A stretch of DNA of 64,000 bases, from the NCBI RefSeq assembly GCF_013141865.1, contig NZ_RCST01000001.1, forward strand, positions 1,426,001 through 1,490,000, in the 5' to 3' direction. Of the stretch, positions 42,424 to 49,766 are shown piece by piece. This DNA comes from Methylomonas sp. ZR1. GTDB taxonomy: Bacteria; Pseudomonadota; Gammaproteobacteria; Methylococcales; Methylomonadaceae. Under the pieces are notes generated by a model, which was given only the letters and a program-made list of their open reading frames with translations, had not been told where the DNA came from and ran no database searches. Made by a program: the position numbers and the translations under genes. Position 1 is the first letter of the stretch. Each line of letters begins with the position of its first letter.

Positions 42424-43018
42424 GGTCTTCTCTCAACCAAAAAGTCATCGGTTTGGCGGTTTCGGCGACATCGTCGAGGTCTTTCCAGGTGTAGGTGGTT
42501 TTCAGCTCGGGATGTTTGAAATAACCGCGCTTGTTCCAGAACGCATCCAGTGGCACGTAATCGGCTGGCCGGCGCGGGTGGTCAAGCGGGCGCTCGACGC
42601 AGCAAAAGGTGATGTGTCTGAAACCGCCCAAATCTTCGGCATGGGCTTCGCGTTGTTCGAAAAACTTCACGCCAATGCCGAGCCCGCGGTAGGCCTTGTT
42701 CAACACCGATTCACCACAATAAAACACTTGATTCGGATCGTAGCAATGTTCGATGAACGGCTTTTTGACCTCGTCGGTTTCATATTTCAACGGGATCGCC
42801 GTCGACGCGCCGATGATGGCGTCGCCATCGAATGCCAGCACGATGACGCTTTCCGGGCAATTTATGTAAGTTTGCAGGTATTTCTTTTCGTACTCGTAAT
42901 CGCCGTCATACAAATACGGAAAATCCCGGAACACCTCAATGCGCAGGCGCGCCAGTTCCGGAATGTATTGAATCAAGGCTTCGCCGCTGAGGCGCTGGAT
43001 GCGGATGTCTTTGCTCAT
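42416..43018 (-). CDS. GNAT-family acetyltransferase paired with the nitrilase-like enzyme
   Basis: A 200-residue acetyltransferase. The acetyl-CoA loop reads NKAYRGLGIGVKFFE, preceded by the strand VFYCGESVL, and the Cys-rich FCCVERP segment lies in the substrate part. It is first of a two-gene operon. The stop overlaps the hydrolase start. In some bacteria the same two domains occur as one bifunctional protein, in either order. Confidence 0.85.
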   Translation of the reverse strand: MSKDIRIQRLSGEALIQYIPELARLRIEVFRDFPYLYDGDYEYEKKYLQTYINCPESVIVLAFDGDAIIGASTAIPLKYETDEVKKPFIEHCYDPNQVFYCGESVLNKAYRGLGIGVKFFEQREAHAEDLGGFRHITFCCVERPLDHPRRPADYVPLDAFWNKRGYFKHPELKTTYTWKDLDDVAETAKPMTFWLREDRA

Positions 43019-43143
43019 GCTGGTTTGCGGTTGAATGAAAACAAAATGTCGGTCGCCAAGCTTAAGGCGCGAGAGACATATTGTATTGTAGGCGGTGGCG
43101 AATTGCCTATGGCAAAGGTTTATGAATCTATCACACCGGCCAG

Positions 43144-43470
43144 CTAATCAATTTTCAACGCAACTCCTGTTTCGTCAAAGCGTAACAGGTCGATCTCGCC
43201 GTCCGCATCCGTTATTTCCGCCTCGGCTAGAACCCCGTTAGCATGATAGGTATAGACGTGGCGTAATTCCACTTCCCCGTAGACGAGTTTTTCCAGCAGC
43301 ATCAGACGCTGGTCGGCAGCGTAGCAGCCGCGAAAGTAAGTATTGCGGTTTTCCAGATGGCTTTCGTCTGCCAGTTCGTTGACCAGTTTCAAGGGTAGTT
43401 TTACGCCGCTATAGCTGATGAAATAGCGGGTATCGCAGTTTTCTAATTCCACTTCAATTTTCCCAGGCAA
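43144..43470 (-). CDS. Conserved protein, possibly DUF6156
   Basis: A 108-residue protein starting with a strand-rich segment: RYFISYSGVKLPLKLVNEL, then YFRGCYAADQRLMLLEKLVY and HVYTYHANGVLAEAEI. I believe this is the DUF6156 family, but this is from memory. Function is unknown. It lies alone, 126 bp from the GNAT gene. Confidence 0.6.
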   Translation of the reverse strand: MPGKIEVELENCDTRYFISYSGVKLPLKLVNELADESHLENRNTYFRGCYAADQRLMLLEKLVYGEVELRHVYTYHANGVLAEAEITDADGEIDLLRFDETGVALKID

Positions 43471-43776
43471 AAAATCTAATTACCGCAATATTTGTGCCGA
43501 AATAGGTGCCCCGAATTACCTGGGGTCGCCGGTGCTTTGGCTAGGCTACGCTGTGACAAATCGTTCGCGGCTTATGCGGATTGTCGGTTTTGCTACAGTG
43601 TGCCGAGCAGCAATCCGGTTCGGAAATGTCACAATCGCATTAAAGGCATGGCGAATAAGCGCAGCGCATCCGCCAAGCACTGAAGGGAAAGCGGGATGCT
43701 TTGCGCTTATCCGCCCTATGCCGGTCCGACTGGCTTCGTTTTTGCTTGACCCAGGTTTTTAATCAGCCTGGTGCCT
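43471..43776. other. Intergenic region without a supported gene
   Basis: These 306 bp between divergent genes contain short open frames but none with protein-like composition. The rightward promoter of the Fe-S protein gene should lie here; no clear -35/-10 pair was identified. Confidence 0.4.
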
Positions 43777-45132
43777 ATGAAACTGTTTCTGGATTGGTCG
43801 TCTTATGAAAACGCCGGGATGGGCGACGCCTATGCTGATATTCCCAAGCATGGCGCCGATTTCGCCAAGGCCGTGGCGGTGTGCATCGGCAGCAAGCAAT
43901 GCGAACGGGATGCTAAAGGGGTGATGTGCCCTAGCTATAGGGTTACGCAAAATGCCGGTTTATCGCCGGGCGGACGAGTAAGGGCGTTGAAGGCAGCGTT
44001 GAACGCCTATAATGATGCGGCTTTTTTCAATCCGGAACTGGCCGAAACCATGGCCTTGTGTATCAGTTGCAAGGGTTGTAAGCGCGAGTGTGAGAACGAA
44101 GTGGATATGGCCTTGATCAAGGCCGAGTTTCTGGCGCAGCAAGTGCAGCGCAATGGCTTGACGCTGCGGCGGCGCCTGTGGGCGGAGTTGCCGAAAATAC
44201 TACGTTGGCGCGCGCTCCGGCCTTTGATTCAGTGGCGCAATCGGATGCCGCTGCTGGCGCGTTTAGGCGAAGCCGGGCTGGGCATCAGCGCCAAAGTCCG
44301 GCTGCCGGAGCCGGCGGCGCAACCGTTTCAGATTCCCACGCAATCCGAATTAAGTTTGCATCCGGAGTTAGCCGACAAACAGGTCGTGCTGCTGGTCGAT
44401 ACCTTTAACTATTACTTCAACCCGACTGCTGCAGAATCGGCTAAAAAGCTGCTGCATAGCGCCGGTTACCATGTGCATATCGCGACGCCCTCGGCTGGCG
44501 ATGAAGCGGATCGGCCCTTATGCTGTGGCCGCACCTACTTTTCCAATGGTCTGATCGATAAAGCCCGCATCGAAGCGCAGCGCATGCTGGCGGCGCTAGC
44601 CGAGCATGTCGCTGCGGGGCGCACGATTATTGGTCTGGAGCCCTCTTGTATTCTCAGTTTACGCGACGAATATTTAAAACTCGGCTTGGGCGAACCTGCA
44701 CAAAAACTGGCGGAAAAGGTCTTGTTATTGGAAGAGTTTATTGTCCGCGAACAAGCCGCTAAGCGCTGGCCTATCGAGTTTCAAGCCATCCCCGGCGTTA
44801 ACAGCTTGTTATTGCACGGCCACTGTCATCAAAAAGCAGTCGGCGCCATCAAGTCGGTTCGCAAGTTGCTCAAGCAACTGCCGGATTTGAAATTCGAGCT
44901 GATCGAATCGTCTTGCTGCGGCATGGCCGGCAATTTTGGTGTCGAAGCCGAGCATTTCGACCAATCCCAAGCCATGGCCGAGTTGGCCTTATTTCCAGCG
45001 CTGCGCGCCGAACCTGACGCATTGCTGGTCAGCAACGGTTTCTCTTGTCAGCAGCAGATCGGTAATGGCGGTTTCGCCAAGCCGCTGCATTTAGCCGAAG
45101 TACTTTGTTTAGCCTTACCGTCACAGGATTGA
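43777..45132 (+). CDS. Fe-S oxidoreductase with two 4Fe-4S clusters and CCG domains
   Basis: A 451-residue protein. Two 4Fe-4S sites near the N terminus read CIGSKQCERDAKGVMCPSY and CISCKGCKRECENEVD. Two cysteine-rich CCG repeats follow (around LCCGRTYFSNGL and SSCCGMAGNFG). This is the layout of GlpC, GlcF and the C-terminal part of FAD-linked D-lactate dehydrogenases, which pass electrons from a dehydrogenase to quinone. The usual FAD subunit is not adjacent, though it may be encoded elsewhere. ATG 43777 is preferred over GTG 43771. An AAA ATPase gene starts five bases downstream. Confidence 0.85.
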   Translation: MKLFLDWSSYENAGMGDAYADIPKHGADFAKAVAVCIGSKQCERDAKGVMCPSYRVTQNAGLSPGGRVRALKAALNAYNDAAFFNPELAETMALCISCKGCKRECENEVDMALIKAEFLAQQVQRNGLTLRRRLWAELPKILRWRALRPLIQWRNRMPLLARLGEAGLGISAKVRLPEPAAQPFQIPTQSELSLHPELADKQVVLLVDTFNYYFNPTAAESAKKLLHSAGYHVHIATPSAGDEADRPLCCGRTYFSNGLIDKARIEAQRMLAALAEHVAAGRTIIGLEPSCILSLRDEYLKLGLGEPAQKLAEKVLLLEEFIVREQAAKRWPIEFQAIPGVNSLLLHGHCHQKAVGAIKSVRKLLKQLPDLKFELIESSCCGMAGNFGVEAEHFDQSQAMAELALFPALRAEPDALLVSNGFSCQQQIGNGGFAKPLHLAEVLCLALPSQD

Positions 45133-45136
45133 TGCC

Positions 45137-46843
45137 ATGAAATTAACCATCGACAAACGTCATCTCGAACAACTGCTTAACGATCACCCCCGCTTACGAA
45201 GCATCAATGAGCAATTGCGTTTTGGCACCAAGGCGCAAGTGCCTTACGATTTACTCAGTGAGGCAGAATTAGCCAGTCTGGCCGACATCTACTTGCAACA
45301 CGGTGAAGCCTTACAACAGCAAGCAGCGCTATTGATAGCTTTGCAAGCGGCGCTGGCCGACAACAGCCATCGCTACAACGTCGATCAACTGGAAATGTTG
45401 TTGCCGGCCATTGCCAATTATTTATTGGAGGGCGGGCTGCGTGGTTGGCTATTCCATGTGCAGCCTTCCGGCAGAACCTTGGCTTATCTGATCACTCGCC
45501 TGGATTACACCCCACCGGGAGAAGAAGAAGCCGGGCGGATCCTGATCGAATTGAAGGCCAACACCAAGGGTAAAATCATGGTTGAGAGCCTCATCATTCG
45601 TAGCAAAGATCTGGCGAACAAAACCATCCCGGAGATTTTTGCCACGAAAGGCTATTTAAAAGAAACCCCGGAATTAATCGCCAGTTACGATGAGGCTACC
45701 GCCCGGTACTTTGATTGGCGAGCTCGCTATGGCGAACAGTTTTCCGGCTGGGGGACCGGCGAATATGCCGAGGACCCAACCGCCAGCCATCGCAGCAGCG
45801 ACTGGACGCGCAAGAATACGGTAGTCATGTCCTCGGGTGGCGGGATCTGCCGCTTGGTCAACGACGAAAATATCCTCAGCGAACGGGCTTTGAGTCTGGA
45901 CGCATCCGGCGACATTCTCGGCACCTATCTGCGCAAAGCCGGCAAAAGCATGCGTTACGACAGCAAAACCGAGAGCGCGATGGAAGCCGCCAAAGCCGAT
46001 GTACCCAAAGGTATGTTCACGGAAATGCCGGTGCATGGCTATATCCTGATGTTTCATTTGGAATTGCATCACCATGTTTGGGTGCATGTCGACGATACCC
46101 AGCCTTATGTGTATCAGCCGGAGTTGAAACAAAAGCTGATCCTGCCGCCCGAACAAACCGATTTGATCGACATCCTGACGGCGGAAATGGACATGCTGAT
46201 GGACGACATCGTCGCCGGCAAATCCGGCGGTACCACGGTGCTGTGTGCAGGTCCGGCGGGGGTCGGCAAAACGCTGACCGCCGAGGTGTATTCGGAAATC
46301 ATCAAGCGGCCCTTGTACCGGGTGCATTCCGGGCAGTTGGGTTTAAACGTCGCGGAGATGGAAAAAACCTTGAAGGACACTTTGATACGCGCCCAGCGCT
46401 GGGGGGCGGTGATGCTGATTGACGAAGCCGACGTTTACATCAAAAGCCGTGCCGACAACTTAGCCTCTAATGCAGTGGTGGGTGTGTTCTTGCGGGTGCT
46501 GGAGTATTTCAACGGCTTGTTGTTTCTGACCACCAATCGGGTCGATGACATCGACGAAGCGATCATTTCCCGCTGCATCGCCATGCTGCGCTACCACGCC
46601 CCGGACCACGCGGATAGATGCAAAATCTGGCGGGTGATGACTGAGCAATTTAGCTTGCCGGTCAAAGAAGAATTGATCGATGAATTGGCGGCCGTCTTTC
46701 CTGGCGCTACCGGTCGTGACATCAAGGGCCTGACCAAATTGGTCGCCAAGTTCTGCCAGCAAAAGAAATTGGCGCCGGAGTTGGAGGTATTTAAGCGCTG
46801 CTCGGTGTTTAGAGGCCTGGAGTTGCTGGACGAAGCCGCCTAA
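45137..46843 (+). CDS. AAA-family ATPase with long N-terminal region
   Basis: A 568-residue protein. The single AAA domain (about 340-530) has Walker A AGPAGVGKT, Walker B VMLIDEADVY, sensor 1 FLTTNRVDDID and an Arg-rich end (ISRCIAML). The N-terminal 330 residues are not recognised. The nearest known type is the AAA family of FtsH/Bcs1-like remodelers, so assembly or disassembly of a protein complex is a reasonable guess. It is next to the Fe-S oxidoreductase, with only four bases between stop and start. Confidence 0.82.
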   Translation: MKLTIDKRHLEQLLNDHPRLRSINEQLRFGTKAQVPYDLLSEAELASLADIYLQHGEALQQQAALLIALQAALADNSHRYNVDQLEMLLPAIANYLLEGGLRGWLFHVQPSGRTLAYLITRLDYTPPGEEEAGRILIELKANTKGKIMVESLIIRSKDLANKTIPEIFATKGYLKETPELIASYDEATARYFDWRARYGEQFSGWGTGEYAEDPTASHRSSDWTRKNTVVMSSGGGICRLVNDENILSERALSLDASGDILGTYLRKAGKSMRYDSKTESAMEAAKADVPKGMFTEMPVHGYILMFHLELHHHVWVHVDDTQPYVYQPELKQKLILPPEQTDLIDILTAEMDMLMDDIVAGKSGGTTVLCAGPAGVGKTLTAEVYSEIIKRPLYRVHSGQLGLNVAEMEKTLKDTLIRAQRWGAVMLIDEADVYIKSRADNLASNAVVGVFLRVLEYFNGLLFLTTNRVDDIDEAIISRCIAMLRYHAPDHADRCKIWRVMTEQFSLPVKEELIDELAAVFPGATGRDIKGLTKLVAKFCQQKKLAPELEVFKRCSVFRGLELLDEAA

Positions 46844-47022
46844 TTTAAAAAATAGGGTGGCTGTTTGCATCGAATAGGGGTGAATCACAAATACACTTAG
46901 TATTGTTACTGTTTTATTAAGTAAAACAATAAATTACCGCTTGCGTGTATTGTTGAATTTTAATAAGCCGATATAGTGAATGCGAGATTTCGTTTCGACC
47001 GATAAACGGTCCGGGAGGCCAA

Positions 47023-47214
47023 ATGAAGATCGCTAAGATAGGAAATACCGGCATAGCTATGCTGATCATTGTCATTGCCGGTTTGCTCGGCATATTACCG
47101 ATGGGATTGGTGTTTTCCATATTGCTCTTTGCCGCATTGATGCGTGGTAGCGTGATGTTGATTGATAAAGCCATTGATAGCGGGGCACAAGCGAAGGAAA
47201 TTGATCGGCATTAA
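47023..47214 (+). CDS. Small membrane protein (63 aa)
   Basis: A 63-residue protein starting with ATG 47023 after GGGAGGCC. It has two hydrophobic segments (about 10-25 and 28-43, GLLGILPMGLVFSILLFAAL) and a charged C terminus. It is not recognised. It follows the AAA gene by 180 bp. Confidence 0.55.
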   Translation: MKIAKIGNTGIAMLIIVIAGLLGILPMGLVFSILLFAALMRGSVMLIDKAIDSGAQAKEIDRH

Positions 47215-47297
47215 TGATATTTACCAATAGCCTGAAGTTTAGGAAAACCAATCCTTAGGACTCTGGTGGCCGGCATAAAAGTTAAGTTGTATACATT

Positions 47298-47326
47298 AAG
47301 CCCAACATTCGCATTTTGTTGGGCTT
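47298..47326. repeat. Intergenic inverted repeat
   Basis: AAGCCCAAC (47298-47306) pairs with GTTGGGCTT (47318-47326) around an 11-bp loop. There is no T-tract. It is probably an intergenic repeat rather than a terminator, at the outer edge of the cassette array. Confidence 0.5.
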
Positions 47327-47342
47327 CGCTCTGCTCTCTATA

Positions 47343-47501
47343 TTATTGCAATATCACAACCGGTTGAGCACCGTCGTGTCGGGCGGCTAGCGCCCCACCA
47401 TAGTAGTACTCTTGGCAAAGGAGGGCATCGAGGACTTTGTCATCAATATCCGGCCATTGCCCAATAAGCTCGAATTCAACGGAGTCCATTTTGCGGAACA
47501 T
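47343..47501 (-). CDS. Small protein (52 aa) in a gene cassette
   Basis: A 52-residue frame that starts at ATG 47501, three bases into cassette DNA after the attC-like site. It reads FELIGQWPDIDDKVLDALLC and then ARHDGAQPVVILQ. There is no family match. The short distance between cassette boundary and start codon is typical of integron cassettes. No third attC was found with certainty downstream of it. Confidence 0.45.
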   Translation of the reverse strand: MFRKMDSVEFELIGQWPDIDDKVLDALLCQEYYYGGALAARHDGAQPVVILQ

Positions 47502-47554
47502 AATGTTCGAATTAACGGGCGCCGCCAGGCGTCCCGTTGAATGAGGGGTTAGGT
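47502..47554 (-). repeat. attC-like recombination site (second)
   Basis: On the minus strand the site opens with ACCTAAC, matching RYYYAAC, followed by the hairpin AACGGGACGCC-TGGC-GGCGCCCGTT, in which one A is extrahelical (47514-47538). The far end is degenerate (GAACATTATG instead of GTTRRRY). The stop codon of the nuclease gene lies inside the ACCTAAC box, as often happens in cassettes. Confidence 0.75.
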
Positions 47555-48346
47555 TTCAATTTTTGATACTGAGCCATCGTCATTCAGGTAGCAAGCTTGA
47601 TTTGCTAAAACGTCTTCCATGATGGCCCGCGCTGTATCGTTCAGAACGACCTCATCAGTAGTTTGGAAGCGATGCATTGTTAGGCGGTATTGAACTTCAG
47701 CGATACGAAGCAAGCCTAGCTCCGTTTTGTCGTATATATCGACTGGCTCCACAGTGCCTATACCTTCTTCTGTCATTGTTTCGTTAACGAACTGAACGAG
47801 ACCAATTTTCTCTTCTCCATTCGCATCGAACAGCACGGTGTTTCGGTTCCACTGAGAAGCCATTGAAAAAGAAGTCAGCCCTCTTTCTTTGAGGAGCTCT
47901 TTGGCTTGTTCTTCGTCGTATTTGATTTGCAAGATATCCGTGTTCGGGGCAGTGAAATTTGAGGTGATGCTCACAGATTTGAGCAGGTGATTGACAGTGA
48001 CTAGGCGAACGCCATTCGCTTTGGCTATGAGTACGGCGCCTTGTTGATACCCTACGGTAGTAGCAAATACTCCAGTGACGTTTCCAATGTCTTGGATGGT
48101 TCCGACAAAAGAAGCTACATCAGATTTTTTTACTCGACTGTTGTAGTGCTTGCATTCGATACAGGTCTTGTAGGTGACGCCAGCAACTTTGAATTCCCAA
48201 TAGACATCAATTTGATACGTGGCCCCGGAACGGCCATTTATCTTCACGTTGTGAAGAACGTTTACGTTGTCAAATTGATCATTTCGGACGAGTGCCGCGT
48301 GAAGATCGCGTACAAGCACTTCATATTCAGTTGATATGCGTGTCAT
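47549..48346 (-). CDS. Mrr-like restriction endonuclease (PD-(D/E)XK) in a gene cassette
   Basis: A 265-residue protein. The nuclease core reads YQIDVYWEF followed by TCIECKHYNSRV: Asp, then Glu-x-Lys with the intervening strand, the PD-(D/E)XK pattern of the restriction_endonuclease/Mrr-cat family. A GVFATTVGYQQGAVLIA helix follows. The C-terminal half (about 140-265) is unassigned. The start at 48346 is used because the longer frame would run through the attC site. No methyltransferase is next to it. Cassettes like this often carry phage-defence functions. Confidence 0.75.
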   Translation of the reverse strand: MTRISTEYEVLVRDLHAALVRNDQFDNVNVLHNVKINGRSGATYQIDVYWEFKVAGVTYKTCIECKHYNSRVKKSDVASFVGTIQDIGNVTGVFATTVGYQQGAVLIAKANGVRLVTVNHLLKSVSITSNFTAPNTDILQIKYDEEQAKELLKERGLTSFSMASQWNRNTVLFDANGEEKIGLVQFVNETMTEEGIGTVEPVDIYDKTELGLLRIAEVQYRLTMHRFQTTDEVVLNDTARAIMEDVLANQACYLNDDGSVSKIET

Positions 48347-48361
48347 ATACGAGGGGTTGGA

Positions 48362-48430
48362 ACTTAACGTGGAGCTAAGGGGCGGCTGCCGGCTTGCCGG
48401 CAGGCGTCCCACTTGAGCGCAGGGTTAGAG
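48362..48430 (-). repeat. attC-like recombination site (first)
   Basis: On the minus strand the site starts with CTCTAAC, contains a long hairpin (GACGCCTGCCGGC-AA-GCCGGCAGCC) with mismatches, and ends with GTTAAGT, fitting GTTRRRY. The CTCTAAC box is the exact complement of GTTAGAG at the start of this same cassette (48904-48910 on the minus strand). This is the self-complementarity expected from integron chemistry. Confidence 0.78.
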
Positions 48431-48896
48431 CGCGCTTTGGGATGCGATCAGCCGGCGCTACCTTGGCGTTAAGTTTTGAAAGAGCTGAGACGGACACAGA
48501 GTGCAAATTTGTTTTCGTTGGCTTTCGGTTCTTCACGGCCTCCCAAGCGAGCGCGCCAGGGCCGTTGAATACCTCTGAAAATGTGCCATCGCTGTGAATT
48601 TGTATTCCGATGTAGTAGAGCGGGATGTGGTCAACCGGAAAGGTCAGATTCTTTTGCATTGTTGCTTTTATCTGAACAAGTCGGCCGTCACTGGCAGTTG
48701 CATCGTGGTGCTTTTGGATATCCTCAAATAGCTTGATGTCGTAAGCTTCTTCCGCCAATACCTCGCCGATGTCGCCGACCAATCGGCCATCGAGAGTGAA
48801 TTGTTTTTTCTGTGTCTTGTACGACTGGCGCAATAGCTCAACAATCGCAAGCAATTGCCTAACTGCATCGGGAATGGTGATTGGCTTCTGAGGCAT
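48375..48896 (-). CDS. DUF6998-like protein in a gene cassette
   Basis: A 173-residue protein. The core is LVGDIGEVLAEEAYDI, then HHDATASDGRLVQIKATMQK and FNGPGALAWEA, as in the DUF6998 family. The LVGDIGE/DGRLVQIKAT pattern is reminiscent of PD-(D/E)XK nucleases (E, D, QxK). The C terminus RSSGTPAGKPAAAP is encoded by the attC site itself, a well-known sign of cassette genes. The start at 48896 (MPQKPITIPD) lies right behind the cassette boundary GTTAGAG. Confidence 0.65.
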   Translation of the reverse strand: MPQKPITIPDAVRQLLAIVELLRQSYKTQKKQFTLDGRLVGDIGEVLAEEAYDIKLFEDIQKHHDATASDGRLVQIKATMQKNLTFPVDHIPLYYIGIQIHSDGTFSEVFNGPGALAWEAVKNRKPTKTNLHSVSVSALSKLNAKVAPADRIPKRALTLRSSGTPAGKPAAAP

Positions 48897-48927
48897 AAGC
48901 ACTCTAACTACAATTAGACATCCTAAA

Positions 48928-48947
48928 TGACGCAAAACATTGCGTCA
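48928..48947. promoter_or_regulatory. Perfect inverted repeat at cassette-array entry
   Basis: TGACGCAA-AACA-TTGCGTCA is a perfect 8-bp inverted repeat upstream of the first cassette. On the minus strand a TTGACG...17 bp...TAGGAT pair overlaps it, a possible promoter for the cassettes. It may be an operator; it has no T-tract. Confidence 0.45.
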
Positions 48948-49057
48948 AAACGATGTCAAAAAGTTTTAAAAAATAAAAATATCTTTTCATTTCAACTGTG
49001 TGTCTGCATTTAGCACTGCCTAAATCAAATTGGTTAACCATCAACAGATTACCCAGA

Positions 49058-49339
49058 CTACTTCTGCAACCGACCCCGCCTCGCATCCATCGGATTCTGC
49101 TTTAAAGATCGATAAATCTCGACACGATCTTCGGCGCTGAGATTCTTGTCCAAATTACAAATTTGCCCAAAAATTCCGACCTTCTGCTGACCTAAATCGA
49201 TTTCCGGAAACTCCCGCAAGATGCCGGAAGCTTCTATGGCTAGTTCGACGGTGGAATTTGCCGCCAGGCTGACAGGAATAAGTAGTTGCCGATCCGGCGT
49301 GGCGTAAGCCACTTCCACCGCTATCAAATCATCCGCCAT
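49058..49339 (-). CDS. rnfH: RnfH family (ubiquitin-like fold) protein
   Basis: A 93-residue protein with the RnfH pattern: VEVAYATPDRQLLIPVSLA, IEASGILREFPEIDL, KVGIFGQ and EDRVEIYRSL. The start at 49339 overlaps the end of ratA by eleven bases, and the fixed ratA-rnfH order is conserved in gammaproteobacteria (E. coli yfjG-yfjF). Function is unclear; the name comes from linkage with rnf genes. Confidence 0.88.
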   Translation of the reverse strand: MADDLIAVEVAYATPDRQLLIPVSLAANSTVELAIEASGILREFPEIDLGQQKVGIFGQICNLDKNLSAEDRVEIYRSLKQNPMDARRGRLQK

Positions 49340-49766
49340 ACAAGGCTTTGGCACGTTGGGTGAAGGAGGTGACCATGGTGTTGCAGATTTGGTTGAACAC
49401 CGGACCGAAGGCCAAATTGGCCAGCATGCCGGAGATTTCAAATTCCAGGTCCAGCGAGATTTTGCTGGCGTCCTCGCGCAGCGGCATGAAACTCCAAAAG
49501 CCCTCTAGCGAGGAAAACGGCCCGTCCAGCAAACTGATCTGGATTCGTCCGCCTTGATCGATCTTGTTACGTGTAGTGAAGGATTTATGAAAGCCTGCCT
49601 TGGCGATGTCGATTTGGCCTTCGACGATATTGCCTTCACGTTTCAGTATTTTGCTGCCCGAACACCAAGGTAAGAATTTGGGATACGACTCGATATCATC
49701 CACCAGGTCAAACATTTGTTTGGCGGAGAATTTGACCAAGGCGCTTTTTTGTACAACCGTGATCAT
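49329..49766 (-). CDS. ratA: RatA/Coq10-type START-domain protein
   Basis: A 145-residue single START-like domain. Landmarks are MFDLVDDIESYPKFLPWC and the final helix FGPVFNQICNTMVTSFTQRA. In E. coli the protein was described as a ribosome-association toxin; eukaryotic relatives (Coq10) bind ubiquinone. The stop of the sodium symporter directly abuts its start. The divergent smpB gene beyond the symporter reproduces a conserved neighbourhood. Confidence 0.9.
   Translation of the reverse strand: MITVVQKSALVKFSAKQMFDLVDDIESYPKFLPWCSGSKILKREGNIVEGQIDIAKAGFHKSFTTRNKIDQGGRIQISLLDGPFSSLEGFWSFMPLREDASKISLDLEFEISGMLANLAFGPVFNQICNTMVTSFTQRAKALYGG

Noticed and set aside
47298-47326. An intrinsic terminator for the small membrane protein or the cassettes
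   Set aside because: The hairpin is good but there is no T-run on either strand.
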